This document shows, in pieces, positions 37,832 to 45,686 of a stretch of DNA of 64,000 nt. The stretch is from an uncultured Flavonifractor sp. (GTDB taxonomy: Bacteria > Bacillota > Clostridia > Oscillospirales > Oscillospiraceae), in NCBI GenBank assembly GCA_910585415.1, contig CAJUDT010000001.1, positions 79,005 to 143,004 on the forward strand. The letters are read 5' to 3'. Both the position numbers and the translations under genes were made by a program. The stretch's first letter is position 1, and every line of letters begins with the position of its first letter. Below the pieces are notes generated by a model. That model was not told where the DNA came from and did no database searches. It saw only the letters and a list, made by a program, of their open reading frames with translations.

Positions 37832-38761
37832 ATGGAAGCGCTCACCTTTTTCCAGCCCATGAGCCGAAGCCGCCACCCGGAGGGCGGCGGTCTGGCCGAA
37901 AGTGAATACTGCATCTTCACCGCTCCCATCGGGGAACCCATCACCCACCAGCGCATTACGGGGGACGAAACCTCCCTGACACTGGAGCTCACCTATGGGG
38001 ACGGGGAGCTTTTGGGTGAACTGCGCCTCCGGCAGGCGGGCACCAACCTCATTCTGGAGGAATCCCAGCAGGGCTTTTTTCAGGAGTATCTGGCCGCGCA
38101 TCCGGTCAAATACCTGGGGCAGGTGCTGATGCACGCCCTCAAGTTCAAAATCGCCAACCTGACCGAGCTTATTGACCAGGGCACCGAAGACATGAAGCTG
38201 CTGGAGGACAATCTGGACAACAAAATCGACAACAGCGGCACCTATCAGATTTTGGACTTCCGGCGGCGGTACACCGAGTACGGCAATCAGGTGATCGCCA
38301 TCAAGGAGATTATCGCCCGCATTGACAAGGGTTACTTCCCCATGCAAATGCAGAACAGCTATGTACTCCAAGGGCAGGTGGCGCTGGATTTCCAATTTTT
38401 AGAGGAACGCTATGAGCTGGTGAAAAACACCGTCATTAAGGATTTGGACACCTATACCTCCATTGTCAACAACAACATCAACCGCAACACCCGCCTGCTG
38501 AGTCTGGTCTCCCTGGCAGGGGTAGCCTTGAACTTCATGTTTGGCGGCCTGCTGGCGGTGAATCCCGCTATCGGGGTAATCGGCGGGCTGGCCATCGGCG
38601 GACTGACTGTGGGAGCCGCCGTGGTGTACCGGGTCAGCGGGGAGCGGAACCTCACCATCGGCGAGGGCCGCAGGCACGTCCTCCCCGGCGGAGGGGCACA
38701 GAAAAACGTCTCCTATCAGGAGCTTCAAGAGGGACAGACGGCGGATAAAACCGAACCATAA
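37832..38761 (+). CDS. CorA-like membrane protein lacking the GMN motif
   Basis: A 309-residue protein: a soluble alpha/beta start, a long helical region (about 95-220) and two hydrophobic segments near residues 228-250 and 252-272. Layout and the NNNINRNTRLLSLVSL stretch before the first membrane helix resemble CorA metal channels, where NxNMKRLT precedes the pore. The pore signature GMN is absent (GGLLAVN instead), and a cytoplasmic C-terminal tail is present. It may be a CorA-superfamily protein with a different role. The Met at 37832 follows GAGG. Confidence 0.6.
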   Translation: MEALTFFQPMSRSRHPEGGGLAESEYCIFTAPIGEPITHQRITGDETSLTLELTYGDGELLGELRLRQAGTNLILEESQQGFFQEYLAAHPVKYLGQVLMHALKFKIANLTELIDQGTEDMKLLEDNLDNKIDNSGTYQILDFRRRYTEYGNQVIAIKEIIARIDKGYFPMQMQNSYVLQGQVALDFQFLEERYELVKNTVIKDLDTYTSIVNNNINRNTRLLSLVSLAGVALNFMFGGLLAVNPAIGVIGGLAIGGLTVGAAVVYRVSGERNLTIGEGRRHVLPGGGAQKNVSYQELQEGQTADKTEP

Positions 38762-38774
38762 AGGAGGAATTTCC

Positions 38775-39188
38775 ATGTTTCCAATCTTTGTCGAGCATTC
38801 TGGGGGAAACGATGTCTGCGAATCCCCAGAGCAGCTGACGGCCGTGCTCCAAAAGACAGTCGATGGAGAAAATGAGTTCCTCCTGTCTCAAGACTCCGAA
38901 GTCCTGATTCCTTTTGTCAGCCTGCTGGTAACGGGAGAGTATGGATACATATGGTATCTCCCCTACGACGAATCGGCGGGGATTCAAGCCTACGGTGAGG
39001 ACATCGGGCTGAACCCGGAGGGCAGCACAATCTTTCATATCAACAACACTGAGGAGATGTATATCTCAAACAGCTATGTCAACCGAAAAGAAACCGCAAT
39101 TCAAATCGTCCTCGCCCTTGTGCTGCAAGATTCGTGGCCTGACTGTTTTGAGGACATGCCAGAATGTGCGGAGTGGGAAGAGCTTTGA
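38775..39188 (+). CDS. Small acidic protein, Imm1-like
   Basis: A 137-residue acidic, soluble protein with a strong AAAGGAGG ribosome site. The pattern of a central YIWYLPYDES strand, an NPEGSTIFHINNTEEMYISNS region and a helix ending in VLALVLQDSWPDCFEDM resembles Imm1-type immunity proteins of polymorphic toxin systems, but the match is from general likeness only. No toxin gene is adjacent. It may equally be an unrelated hypothetical. Confidence 0.5.
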   Translation: MFPIFVEHSGGNDVCESPEQLTAVLQKTVDGENEFLLSQDSEVLIPFVSLLVTGEYGYIWYLPYDESAGIQAYGEDIGLNPEGSTIFHINNTEEMYISNSYVNRKETAIQIVLALVLQDSWPDCFEDMPECAEWEEL

Positions 39189-39206
39189 GCTCATCCCTTT
39201 GGATAC

Positions 39207-39244
39207 AAAAAACCGGTTAACGGAGCAATCCGTTAACCGGTTTT
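39207..39244. terminator. Bidirectional terminator between the Imm1-like gene and pduV
   Basis: A perfect stem of 11 GC-containing pairs (CCGGTTAACGG with CCGTTAACCGG) extended by A4/T4 on both sides, with a 6-base loop. It can end both converging transcripts, including the whole BMC operon. Confidence 0.93.
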
Positions 39245-39281
39245 CACACAATAAACACTCGTTTGCTGCCGAAAAGGCCGC

Positions 39282-39788
39282 TCACAGCTTCCCGAACTTG
39301 TCCGACAGGACGGTGCGCGGGTGGTCGGCCTCCGCCTCGGAGTCCCAGGGAAGCACGTCCCCAGGCTCCCGGAGGTAATTCAGTATCTGCCAAATCCCCT
39401 CGCCGGTGTAGGAGCTCACATGAAAAATCTGCTCACAGCCCGCGAGGCTCAACCAATCATGGGCCCGCTGAACATTGCCGTTTTCCCGGTCCACCTGGGT
39501 CACAATCCCAATCACCGGGCGGGTGCTCCAGGCCGCGCAGCAGGGCGGATAGAGCGAATAGGGCTCGATGGAGCTCAACAGAAGCCCCGTCACATCCGCC
39601 TCAAAGGAGTACAGAGCCAGGGCGCGGCCCAGATTGACCGTCTCCGCATACTCGCCGGGCGTGTCAATGACCACATCATAGTGATTGATGTACTGCGTCT
39701 TGTGATAGGTAATCACATCACCCTTCAGCGCCTGCGTCAGGGTTGTCTTGCCGCACTCGCTCCGGCCAATTAAGATAATCTTCCTCAT
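39282..39788 (-). CDS. pduV: EutP/PduV-family GTPase-like protein
   Basis: A 168-residue P-loop protein: GRSECGKTT (Walker A), DTPGEY (G3) and TQVDREN (G4-like). In Salmonella, PduV binds PduU on the shell surface and is linked to BMC movement. Its ATG overlaps the pduU stop (ATGA). It is the last gene of the locus. The Met at 39788 rather than one six codons upstream is chosen because of that overlap and the family start MRKIILIGRSE. Confidence 0.9.
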   Translation of the reverse strand: MRKIILIGRSECGKTTLTQALKGDVITYHKTQYINHYDVVIDTPGEYAETVNLGRALALYSFEADVTGLLLSSIEPYSLYPPCCAAWSTRPVIGIVTQVDRENGNVQRAHDWLSLAGCEQIFHVSSYTGEGIWQILNYLREPGDVLPWDSEAEADHPRTVLSDKFGKL

Positions 39789-40171
39789 GTCCGCGTAATC
39801 TCGCAAACCGTGAAGCCCAGCCGGTTTTTCAGATAGGTCAGGATATTGTTGACCGCCGACTGAACATTGGAAATACGCCCGGTGAAAATCAGTGTCCCGC
39901 TGAACCGGTCAATGAAGCCGATTTCAATGGGGGCGGTTTTCATGGCGATATCTCCCGCAATCACCGAGATTTCGGAGGGGCACATACTCAGAATACCAAT
40001 GGCCGACTGCTCATAGTCCAGCTCCGGGTTCAAGCCCAGCTTTCGGTAAATAATCTCACCTGGGCTGGCGATGATATGGGCCAGTGTCACCTGCTTGCCG
40101 GGGACCGACTCCTGGATGATGCGGAGCTTGCCTTCTGCGGACGAGCCAATGTCCAAAAGATTCATGTCCAT
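39785..40171 (-). CDS. pduU: BMC shell protein PduU/EutS
   Basis: A 128-residue circularly permuted BMC-H protein. The N-terminal arm, which forms a beta-barrel plug in PduU/EutS, is followed by GKQVTLAHIIASPGEIIYRKLGL and SAIGILSMCPSE, the usual signature. It forms shell hexamers and offers the docking face for PduV, encoded next. AAAGGAG precedes the start. Confidence 0.93.
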   Translation of the reverse strand: MDMNLLDIGSSAEGKLRIIQESVPGKQVTLAHIIASPGEIIYRKLGLNPELDYEQSAIGILSMCPSEISVIAGDIAMKTAPIEIGFIDRFSGTLIFTGRISNVQSAVNNILTYLKNRLGFTVCEITRT

Positions 40172-40186
40172 TTCCCACCCACTCCT

Positions 40187-40987
40187 TTACTGGTCAAGCC
40201 CCAGCGCTTTCTTGATTTTGGGCATGTCGTAACCGGAAACCTCCGTCTGGCCAATCACCGTCACCGGCAGGGCGGTATAACCCCGCTGGTCCATAAAGGC
40301 CTGCCCTTCCTTGTCCGTGGAGAGGTCCACCTCCCCATAGGCCACACCGGCCCCCTTCAGGAACTCCTTGACACTGCGGCAGTAGCTGCATCCCGGCATG
40401 GTATAAATGCGCACGGGCACATCCTCAGCGCTCCCGGCAGTTTTCTGAGGGGCGGCGGCTTGGGGGTCAATGAGGGCATCCCCCGCCGTCCAGCCCGCAC
40501 CGCACAGCCCGCCGGTTTGCAGTGCCGCCAGGACCCGGAGGATTTCCTCCGGGTTCCGGCCCACGTTGTTGTCGTGGATGACACTGAACTTGACGGTCTG
40601 CTCCGGGTCAATGAGGAACAGGCCCCGCAGGGCTACGCCCTCATCCTCCAAAAGCACGCCGTAATCGGTACAGACCCGCAGGTTCTGGTCGGCGCCCATG
40701 GGGTAGCCCAGCTTCCCCAGGCCGTTGCGCCGCCAGGCCAGATGGGAGTACACACTGTCGGTACTGACCGCCAGGAGCTCCGCACCGGCGGCGCGGAACT
40801 TCTCCAGGCAGTCCGAGAAGGCGGTGAGCTCCGTGGGACAGACAAAGGTGAAATCCATCGGATAGAAGAACAGCACCAGCCATTTTCCCTTGTAGTCCTC
40901 CAGTGTCACATGGACGAAATTCTCTCCATCGGCGGCCAGGGCCTCCATGGAAAAAGCGGGCGCATGTTTTCCAACAAGACGTTCCAC
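40187..40987 (-). CDS. Peroxiredoxin-glutaredoxin fusion protein
   Basis: A 266-residue thiol peroxidase. Residues 1-165 form an AhpC/Prx1-type domain with the peroxidatic Cys50 in DFTFVCPTE and a resolving-type Cys162 (GLCGAGW). A 25-residue linker leads to a glutaredoxin/NrdH-like domain (about 190-266) with the redox pair CSYC (200-203) and the cis-Pro segment TALPVTVIG. The fusion could reduce peroxides with its own thiol donor. The GTG at 40987 is preferred over one three codons upstream because AAAGGGTG lies correctly before it. It sits between the CxxC-repeat gene and pduU inside the BMC operon. No encapsulation helix is visible. Confidence 0.9.
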   Translation of the reverse strand: MERLVGKHAPAFSMEALAADGENFVHVTLEDYKGKWLVLFFYPMDFTFVCPTELTAFSDCLEKFRAAGAELLAVSTDSVYSHLAWRRNGLGKLGYPMGADQNLRVCTDYGVLLEDEGVALRGLFLIDPEQTVKFSVIHDNNVGRNPEEILRVLAALQTGGLCGAGWTAGDALIDPQAAAPQKTAGSAEDVPVRIYTMPGCSYCRSVKEFLKGAGVAYGEVDLSTDKEGQAFMDQRGYTALPVTVIGQTEVSGYDMPKIKKALGLDQ

Positions 40988-41005
40988 GGTACTCACCCTT
41001 TCTGT

Positions 41006-41221
41006 TTACTTTTTATCGGGCTGGTAGAAGCACTGGGGGCAATCCCCAGACTGCTCCTCCTTGGGAGCCTCCGGCTGGTAGAAGCACTGGGCGCAGTCGT
41101 CCGCGGGCTTCTCCTCCGTCTTGGCCGCGCCGGGCTGATAGAAGCACTGGGCGCAATCCTCGGGCTCTTCCTTCTTTTTGGGCGGGGTGTAATGGCAGTT
41201 GGGACAATCCTGGGTACTCAT
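41006..41221 (-). CDS. Small protein with four CxxC[F/H]Y repeats
   Basis: A 71-residue protein built of four units around DCxxC(F/H)Y: C6/C9, C23/C26, C43/C46 and C61/C64, with three of them reading DC(A/P)QCFYQP. The spacers are Lys/Glu/Pro-rich and look flexible. Eight cysteines in four CxxC pairs suggest metal (Zn or Fe) binding or thiol-disulfide exchange; the sequence does not decide. AAAGGAGG precedes the start. It lies between pduT and the peroxiredoxin fusion in the BMC operon. I recognise no family. Confidence 0.85.
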   Translation of the reverse strand: MSTQDCPNCHYTPPKKKEEPEDCAQCFYQPGAAKTEEKPADDCAQCFYQPEAPKEEQSGDCPQCFYQPDKK

Positions 41222-41259
41222 AATCGTGTGACCTCCTTTTCTGGATACTGCTTAGTATG

Positions 41260-41808
41260 TCACATCAGCTTCTCCAATAATCCTTTGTGCGGCGAGGGAA
41301 TCGCACAGGTGCTGGTAATCTCACCCGTATCCGCCAGCTGGTTCAGGCAGGAGTTCAGCGCCGATTTCACAGCGGAAACCTCTCCGGTGAATATCAGGTA
41401 TCCCTTGCCGCCCAGACCGCGAGCCACACGGACCTCCATCAGGGTGATGTTGGACGCCTTGGCGGCGATATCCGCGGCCCGTACCGCAGTCAGTGCCGAC
41501 ATGGTTTCCACCATACCCAGAGAGGTGATGCGCTCCACGTCTGTGGTGCCCACCAGGGCCGCAGGCACAGAGGCGTGAACATTGTTGATGATATGGTGAC
41601 AGATCAGGAACACGCCCGCCGTCTGTCTGCCCGTTTCCATGGAGCTCTTCACAGCCCCCACCTGTCCGCTGATAATGATGATGTACTTGCCCGGACAGAT
41701 GGCGGTGGCCACCAGCAGGTCTACGTTGGCGGCCTTGAGCATCTCATCGGCGGTCTGTACCCCGACGGGGATGCTCTTCAGCTCCACTAATCCAATCGAC
41801 TTTCCCAT
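41260..41808 (-). CDS. pduT: Tandem-BMC shell protein PduT
   Basis: A 182-residue protein with two BMC domains (about 3-90 and 95-180), forming a trimeric pseudo-hexamer. TAICPGKY in the first and VARGLGGKGY in the second correspond to PduT. In Salmonella/Citrobacter PduT, Cys108 from each subunit holds a [4Fe-4S] cluster in the central pore and partners with PduS. Here the aligned stretch reads ETMSALTAVRAAD, with Ala at 108, so the cluster ligand is missing. Remaining Cys are at about 38, 70 and 166. Confidence 0.92.
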   Translation of the reverse strand: MGKSIGLVELKSIPVGVQTADEMLKAANVDLLVATAICPGKYIIIISGQVGAVKSSMETGRQTAGVFLICHHIINNVHASVPAALVGTTDVERITSLGMVETMSALTAVRAADIAAKASNITLMEVRVARGLGGKGYLIFTGEVSAVKSALNSCLNQLADTGEITSTCAIPSPHKGLLEKLM

Positions 41809-41837
41809 AAGCGTCCTCTATTCTTCGTTAGGGTGAA

Positions 41838-42740
41838 TTATACGCCGAGACCAAAAGCAATCAGGTTGATAACGATGGTCAGGATGAAGATGGTCGTAGC
41901 GGGGGGATCAATGTGGGTGTCCACATGGCTGTTGATGCTGTTGCCAGCCAAGTCGCCGCCCAGGGCGCCCAGGATACCGAACAACACACCCAGCACAGCG
42001 CCAGCGGGGCTCTGGAACGCGTGCAGGCCAACAACTGTGGCCAGACCGGCGGGCAGAGCGATGTGGTGAGTAGCGGGGCAAGCCAGACCGCCGCAGGCAA
42101 AGAGCAGAGTGGTGGCGGAGAAGCCGAAGCAGATGATGGGGAAGATGCCCAGAGCCACTTCATTGCCAGCCGTATACAGGGTAGCGCCCACAAAAGCTAC
42201 GGCGCAGCCCAGGCCGCCGCCCAGTATGATGTTGCACAGCAGGCCCTTGCCGGTGGAGAACCACACGCGGGGGCCGGAGCCGGTATACTTGCCGGTCAGG
42301 CCAGTGGTGCCGAACACGAAACGCACGATAATGCCGGAGATAACCACGCAGATACCGGGCAGGTCTGTCAAGGGGCCCAGGGGGGTCAGGCCAATGAGCC
42401 AAGCCAGGATGAAGCCAATCACGCCAAAAATGCCGCCGACCAGCAGCACGTCGGGCTCGCCCAGGCCATTGAGGCTGCTGACCACGTCAGCGCCGGAGGC
42501 CAGCTTCTTCTGCTTGCCGGCGTAACCCGCAGCGGCCACGCCGCCCGCGAAAGCAATGTGGGGGCCCAGGAAGGAGCCGAATGCGATGGAGTTGATGGCG
42601 ACACCGCCATCCACACCAGCCGCAGTAGCCACGCCGCCCACCAGGGCGAACACGCCGGTCATGACGAAGGCGGGAACCGCGCCCATATACGCGCCGATGA
42701 CACCGCCGCCAAAGGCTGCGATCAATGCCAGGATATCCAT
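41838..42740 (-). CDS. Multi-pass membrane protein in the BMC operon, possible transporter
   Basis: A 300-residue, very hydrophobic, Gly/Ala-rich protein with about eight to ten membrane segments. Short conserved-looking polar stretches stand out: FGSFLGPHIAFAGG, CGGLACPATHH (about 218-229), and NSINSHVDTHIDPPATT near the C-terminus with several His and Asp. It is not a PduF-type aquaglyceroporin (no NPA motifs). It could carry substrate, product or a metal/sulfur compound; the family is not recognised. It opens the promoter-distal part of the operon behind its own promoter. Confidence 0.7.
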   Translation of the reverse strand: MDILALIAAFGGGVIGAYMGAVPAFVMTGVFALVGGVATAAGVDGGVAINSIAFGSFLGPHIAFAGGVAAAGYAGKQKKLASGADVVSSLNGLGEPDVLLVGGIFGVIGFILAWLIGLTPLGPLTDLPGICVVISGIIVRFVFGTTGLTGKYTGSGPRVWFSTGKGLLCNIILGGGLGCAVAFVGATLYTAGNEVALGIFPIICFGFSATTLLFACGGLACPATHHIALPAGLATVVGLHAFQSPAGAVLGVLFGILGALGGDLAGNSINSHVDTHIDPPATTIFILTIVINLIAFGLGV

Positions 42741-42797
42741 ACTCTTTTCCTCACTTTCATAATACGTTGTGGGCTTATGGTAAAATGGACTAAAAAC

Positions 42798-42826
42798 ATG
42801 TTACCACAAACGGTACTGTTTGTCAA
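42798..42826 (-). promoter_or_regulatory. Internal promoter with overlapping palindromic operator
   Basis: On the minus strand TTGACA, a 17-base spacer and TAACAT. The spacer is filled by an 18-base near-perfect palindrome (42806-42823: ACAAAC, six middle bases, GTTTGT; the middle GGTACT is also nearly self-complementary). A protein bound there would block RNA polymerase. It lies 58 bases before the membrane-protein gene, in the only large gap of the BMC operon. Confidence 0.78.
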
Positions 42827-42913
42827 TCATGCTGTGAACTGCACCGTGAGCCGCGCTGTTCCACAGCCGCGTGAGACGAGGGTCATGGGATACGAGTCCT
42901 TGGTGTCAGCCTC

Positions 42914-44236
42914 TCAGCTTTGAATGGTGATGCTGCCGCCGTCCACAGCGGTGACCGTCCCGGAAATGCTGGCGTGGAGGTTGGCCCCCAGCTTGCCCTC
43001 CGGGATACGGGCGATGAGGTCGCCCTTTTGGACCGGGTCCCCCACGCCCACCACCGGCTCCGCCGGAGCTCCGGCATTCTGCCGCAGGGGGAGGGTGACC
43101 TTCGTGAAGCTGTGCGCACACCCGTCCATGGGTGCGTCCACGTCGTAGGCCGCAAGGCCCAGTTGGTGAATGAGCTTGTGGACCGGGTAGCGCTTGAACG
43201 CCCGAAATGGAGCCGCCTGCTCCGGCTTGTTGTTGAGACTGTTGCGGATGCCCTGTCCCCCCAGGATGCTCTTCAAATTCGCGTTGAGCTTCCAGGGCTG
43301 AAGGTCCATCACGCAGGCATACTCGCACAGACGGCACCCGCAGCAGAGATAGGCATTCATGGGAGTCTGCGCCGGGTCGCACATACTGCCGTAAGCGGCC
43401 AGACGCATGAGCTTATGGGGCTGGATGCGGTGCCCCAGCAGGCCCCGGGGACAGACCTCGGAGCACAGGGAGCACTGCATACAGGCGGTTGCCGCCTGCC
43501 GGGTGGAGACGTTCAGCGGCCGCTCCAGACTGCCCAGCAGCGGATGACCCGCCGGGACTACAATCAGTCCCTTGGTGGTTTTGGTGATGGCGCTCTCCGG
43601 TGAAACCAGCTGGCCCATCATGGGCCCGCCGTTGACCACCCGGTAGTCCGCCGCTGTGGGGCCTCCGGCCAAAGCCAGGGCCTCTGCCACGGTGATGCCC
43701 AGGGGAACCTTGACGGTCTTGGGCGTATGTACCGCGCCGGTAAGGGTCACGTACTTCTCCGTAACCGGACGGCCCTCGGTGGCCTCCAGGACGTTGAGGG
43801 CGGTCTCCACGTTGGTCACAATGGCCCCCACGTTGAGCGGAATGCCCCCCTCGGGGACGATGCGGCCGGTGACCTCATAGACGATCACCTGCTCGTCGCC
43901 CGCCGGATAAAAAGCGCCCATGGGGTGAATCCTGAGCTTGGGGTGATTGGGAAGCTCCCGCTTGAGGGCCTCCACCGCCCCATGATAGTGCTCCTTCAGG
44001 GCCACCACACCCTGCTCCGCGCCCACCTGGGACACAATCAGGTCCAGGGCCTGGAGCAGCCGCCCGGCCTGCTGGGCCATGAGCTGCTGGTCCACCCGCA
44101 GCAGGGGCTCACACTCCGCGCCGTTGATGATGACCGTGTCCGCCTTGGCGTTGAGCTTCACATGGGTGGGAAAGCCCGCGCCGCCCGCGCCGACAATGCC
44201 GGAGCGTTCCACGAGAGTGGTCAGATTTTCTTCCAT
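42914..44236 (-). CDS. pduS: PduS, RnfC-like electron transfer flavoprotein/iron-sulfur protein
   Basis: A 440-residue protein: a GIVGAGGAGFPTHVKL nucleotide/flavin-binding start, a Complex I 51-kDa-like core, a SLBB region, and two 4Fe-4S motifs (CMQCSLCSEVCP about 258-269; CCGCRLCEYACV about 301-312). A C-terminal biotinyl/lipoyl-like barrel (GVGDPVQKGDLIARI) follows. In Salmonella it supplies electrons to reduce cobalamin for PduO. ATG at 44236 is used; a GTG at 44245 is possible. It precedes the gap with the internal promoter. Confidence 0.94.
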   Translation of the reverse strand: MEENLTTLVERSGIVGAGGAGFPTHVKLNAKADTVIINGAECEPLLRVDQQLMAQQAGRLLQALDLIVSQVGAEQGVVALKEHYHGAVEALKRELPNHPKLRIHPMGAFYPAGDEQVIVYEVTGRIVPEGGIPLNVGAIVTNVETALNVLEATEGRPVTEKYVTLTGAVHTPKTVKVPLGITVAEALALAGGPTAADYRVVNGGPMMGQLVSPESAITKTTKGLIVVPAGHPLLGSLERPLNVSTRQAATACMQCSLCSEVCPRGLLGHRIQPHKLMRLAAYGSMCDPAQTPMNAYLCCGCRLCEYACVMDLQPWKLNANLKSILGGQGIRNSLNNKPEQAAPFRAFKRYPVHKLIHQLGLAAYDVDAPMDGCAHSFTKVTLPLRQNAGAPAEPVVGVGDPVQKGDLIARIPEGKLGANLHASISGTVTAVDGGSITIQS

Positions 44237-44255
44237 AAGACCCACCTCTCCTTAT

Positions 44256-45674
44256 TCAGCGGACGTCCAGACCTCCGACCAGCACGCACTTGCGCCGCCG
44301 GGCGAAGGACTTGGCCGAGGTCAGCCCCTCTCCGGTGGGACCGGCGATGGTAAACGTGGTGTAGCCCTCGCCGCCCACGCCGATACCGGCATAGGAGGGG
44401 CCGTTCTTCACAAAGATGGTGGTCTGGATGAGCTTCGCCATCTTGGTCAGCTTATCCACGTTGCGGGAGTGCATCATAGCGGTATGACGGTTGCCGTGCT
44501 CCACACGGATGGCCATATCAATGGCGGCGTCCACGTCGGGCACCCGGACCACGGGCAGAATGGGCATCATCAGCTCCACCTGCACGAAGGGGTGCTCCTC
44601 CTTCGTCTCCATCATAATGACCCGTACGTCATCGCCCACATTTACGCCCACCTGCTCCAGGATGTACTTGGCGCTCTTGCCCACAAATTCGGTCTTGGGG
44701 CTCTTCCCGTTCTCCTGGACCACCAGCTTCACCAGCTGGTCAATGAGGGCGGGGTCCTTGACCTCGTAAGCGCCGTGCTTCTTCATGTTGAACATGAGGA
44801 AATCGGCGGCGGAGTCCACCACAATGACCTCTTTTTCGGCGATGCAGGGCAGGTTGTAGTCAAAGCAGCACCCGTCAATGATGTCTCTGGCGGCCTTCTC
44901 GATGTCGGCCGTCTCGTCCACCACCACGGGCGGGTTGCCCGCGCCGGCGCCGATGGCCTTCTTGCCGCTGGAGAGCACCGTCTTGACAATGGCGGGCCCG
45001 CCGGTGGCCACCAGCATCCGCACCTTGGGATGGCTCATCATGGCGTTGGTGTTTTCAATGGAGGGCTCCGACACGGTGACCACCAGATTGGCCGGAGCGC
45101 CCAGCCGGGCCAGGGCCCGGTTAATCAGCTGAATCAGGTGCAGCGAAACCATCTTGGCTCTGGGGTGGGGGCTGAATACCACGGAGTTGCCTGCGGCCAG
45201 CATCCCAATGGAGTTGCAGATGATGGTCTCAGTGGGGTTGGTGGTGGGCGTGATGGCCCCGATTACCCCAAAGGGGGAATACTCCACCAGGGTGAGGCCG
45301 TCGTCACCGCTCATGGCCTCGGTGGTCAGGTCCTCGATGCCGGGGGTCTTGGTGGCTGCCAGACGGTTCTTCACGAGCTTGTACTCATAGCCGCCCATGC
45401 CCGTCTCCTCCACCGCCAGACGGGAGATGTAATCCAGGTTCTCTTCGTCCAACACCACGTCGCGAATGGCCTGCACATAGGTCGCCCGGTCGTGCATGGA
45501 GCGGTTCAGGTACTCCCGCTGGGCCGCGGCGGCGGCTTCGACGGCCTCATTCATGCTGTCAAAGACGCCCCAGTCGCCGCCGGCCGCGCTGGCACGCGGA
45601 TCGGAGCTCCCCTCGTCCAGCCGGCCCAGGACCTGCTTGACGATGCTCGCCACCATGCGTTCATCAATGCTCAT
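44256..45674 (-). CDS. pduP: CoA-acylating propionaldehyde dehydrogenase PduP
   Basis: A 472-residue aldehyde dehydrogenase that converts propionaldehyde to propionyl-CoA with NAD+. The catalytic Cys277 lies in DYNLPCIAEKE and the cofactor loop in GAITPTTNPTET. The N-terminal 20 residues (IDERMVASIVKQVLGRL) form an amphipathic helix of the type that targets PduP into the compartment, followed by a flexible linker. Placed after pduO and before pduS. Confidence 0.96.
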   Translation of the reverse strand: MSIDERMVASIVKQVLGRLDEGSSDPRASAAGGDWGVFDSMNEAVEAAAAAQREYLNRSMHDRATYVQAIRDVVLDEENLDYISRLAVEETGMGGYEYKLVKNRLAATKTPGIEDLTTEAMSGDDGLTLVEYSPFGVIGAITPTTNPTETIICNSIGMLAAGNSVVFSPHPRAKMVSLHLIQLINRALARLGAPANLVVTVSEPSIENTNAMMSHPKVRMLVATGGPAIVKTVLSSGKKAIGAGAGNPPVVVDETADIEKAARDIIDGCCFDYNLPCIAEKEVIVVDSAADFLMFNMKKHGAYEVKDPALIDQLVKLVVQENGKSPKTEFVGKSAKYILEQVGVNVGDDVRVIMMETKEEHPFVQVELMMPILPVVRVPDVDAAIDMAIRVEHGNRHTAMMHSRNVDKLTKMAKLIQTTIFVKNGPSYAGIGVGGEGYTTFTIAGPTGEGLTSAKSFARRRKCVLVGGLDVR

Positions 45675-45686
45675 TGCTGTTCCTCC

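Noticed and set aside
41006..41221. Repeat units read as a CRISPR-like array
   Set aside because: The repeats are codon-phased and encode CxxC units in one frame with a good ribosome site; spacing and length do not fit CRISPR, and no cas genes are near.
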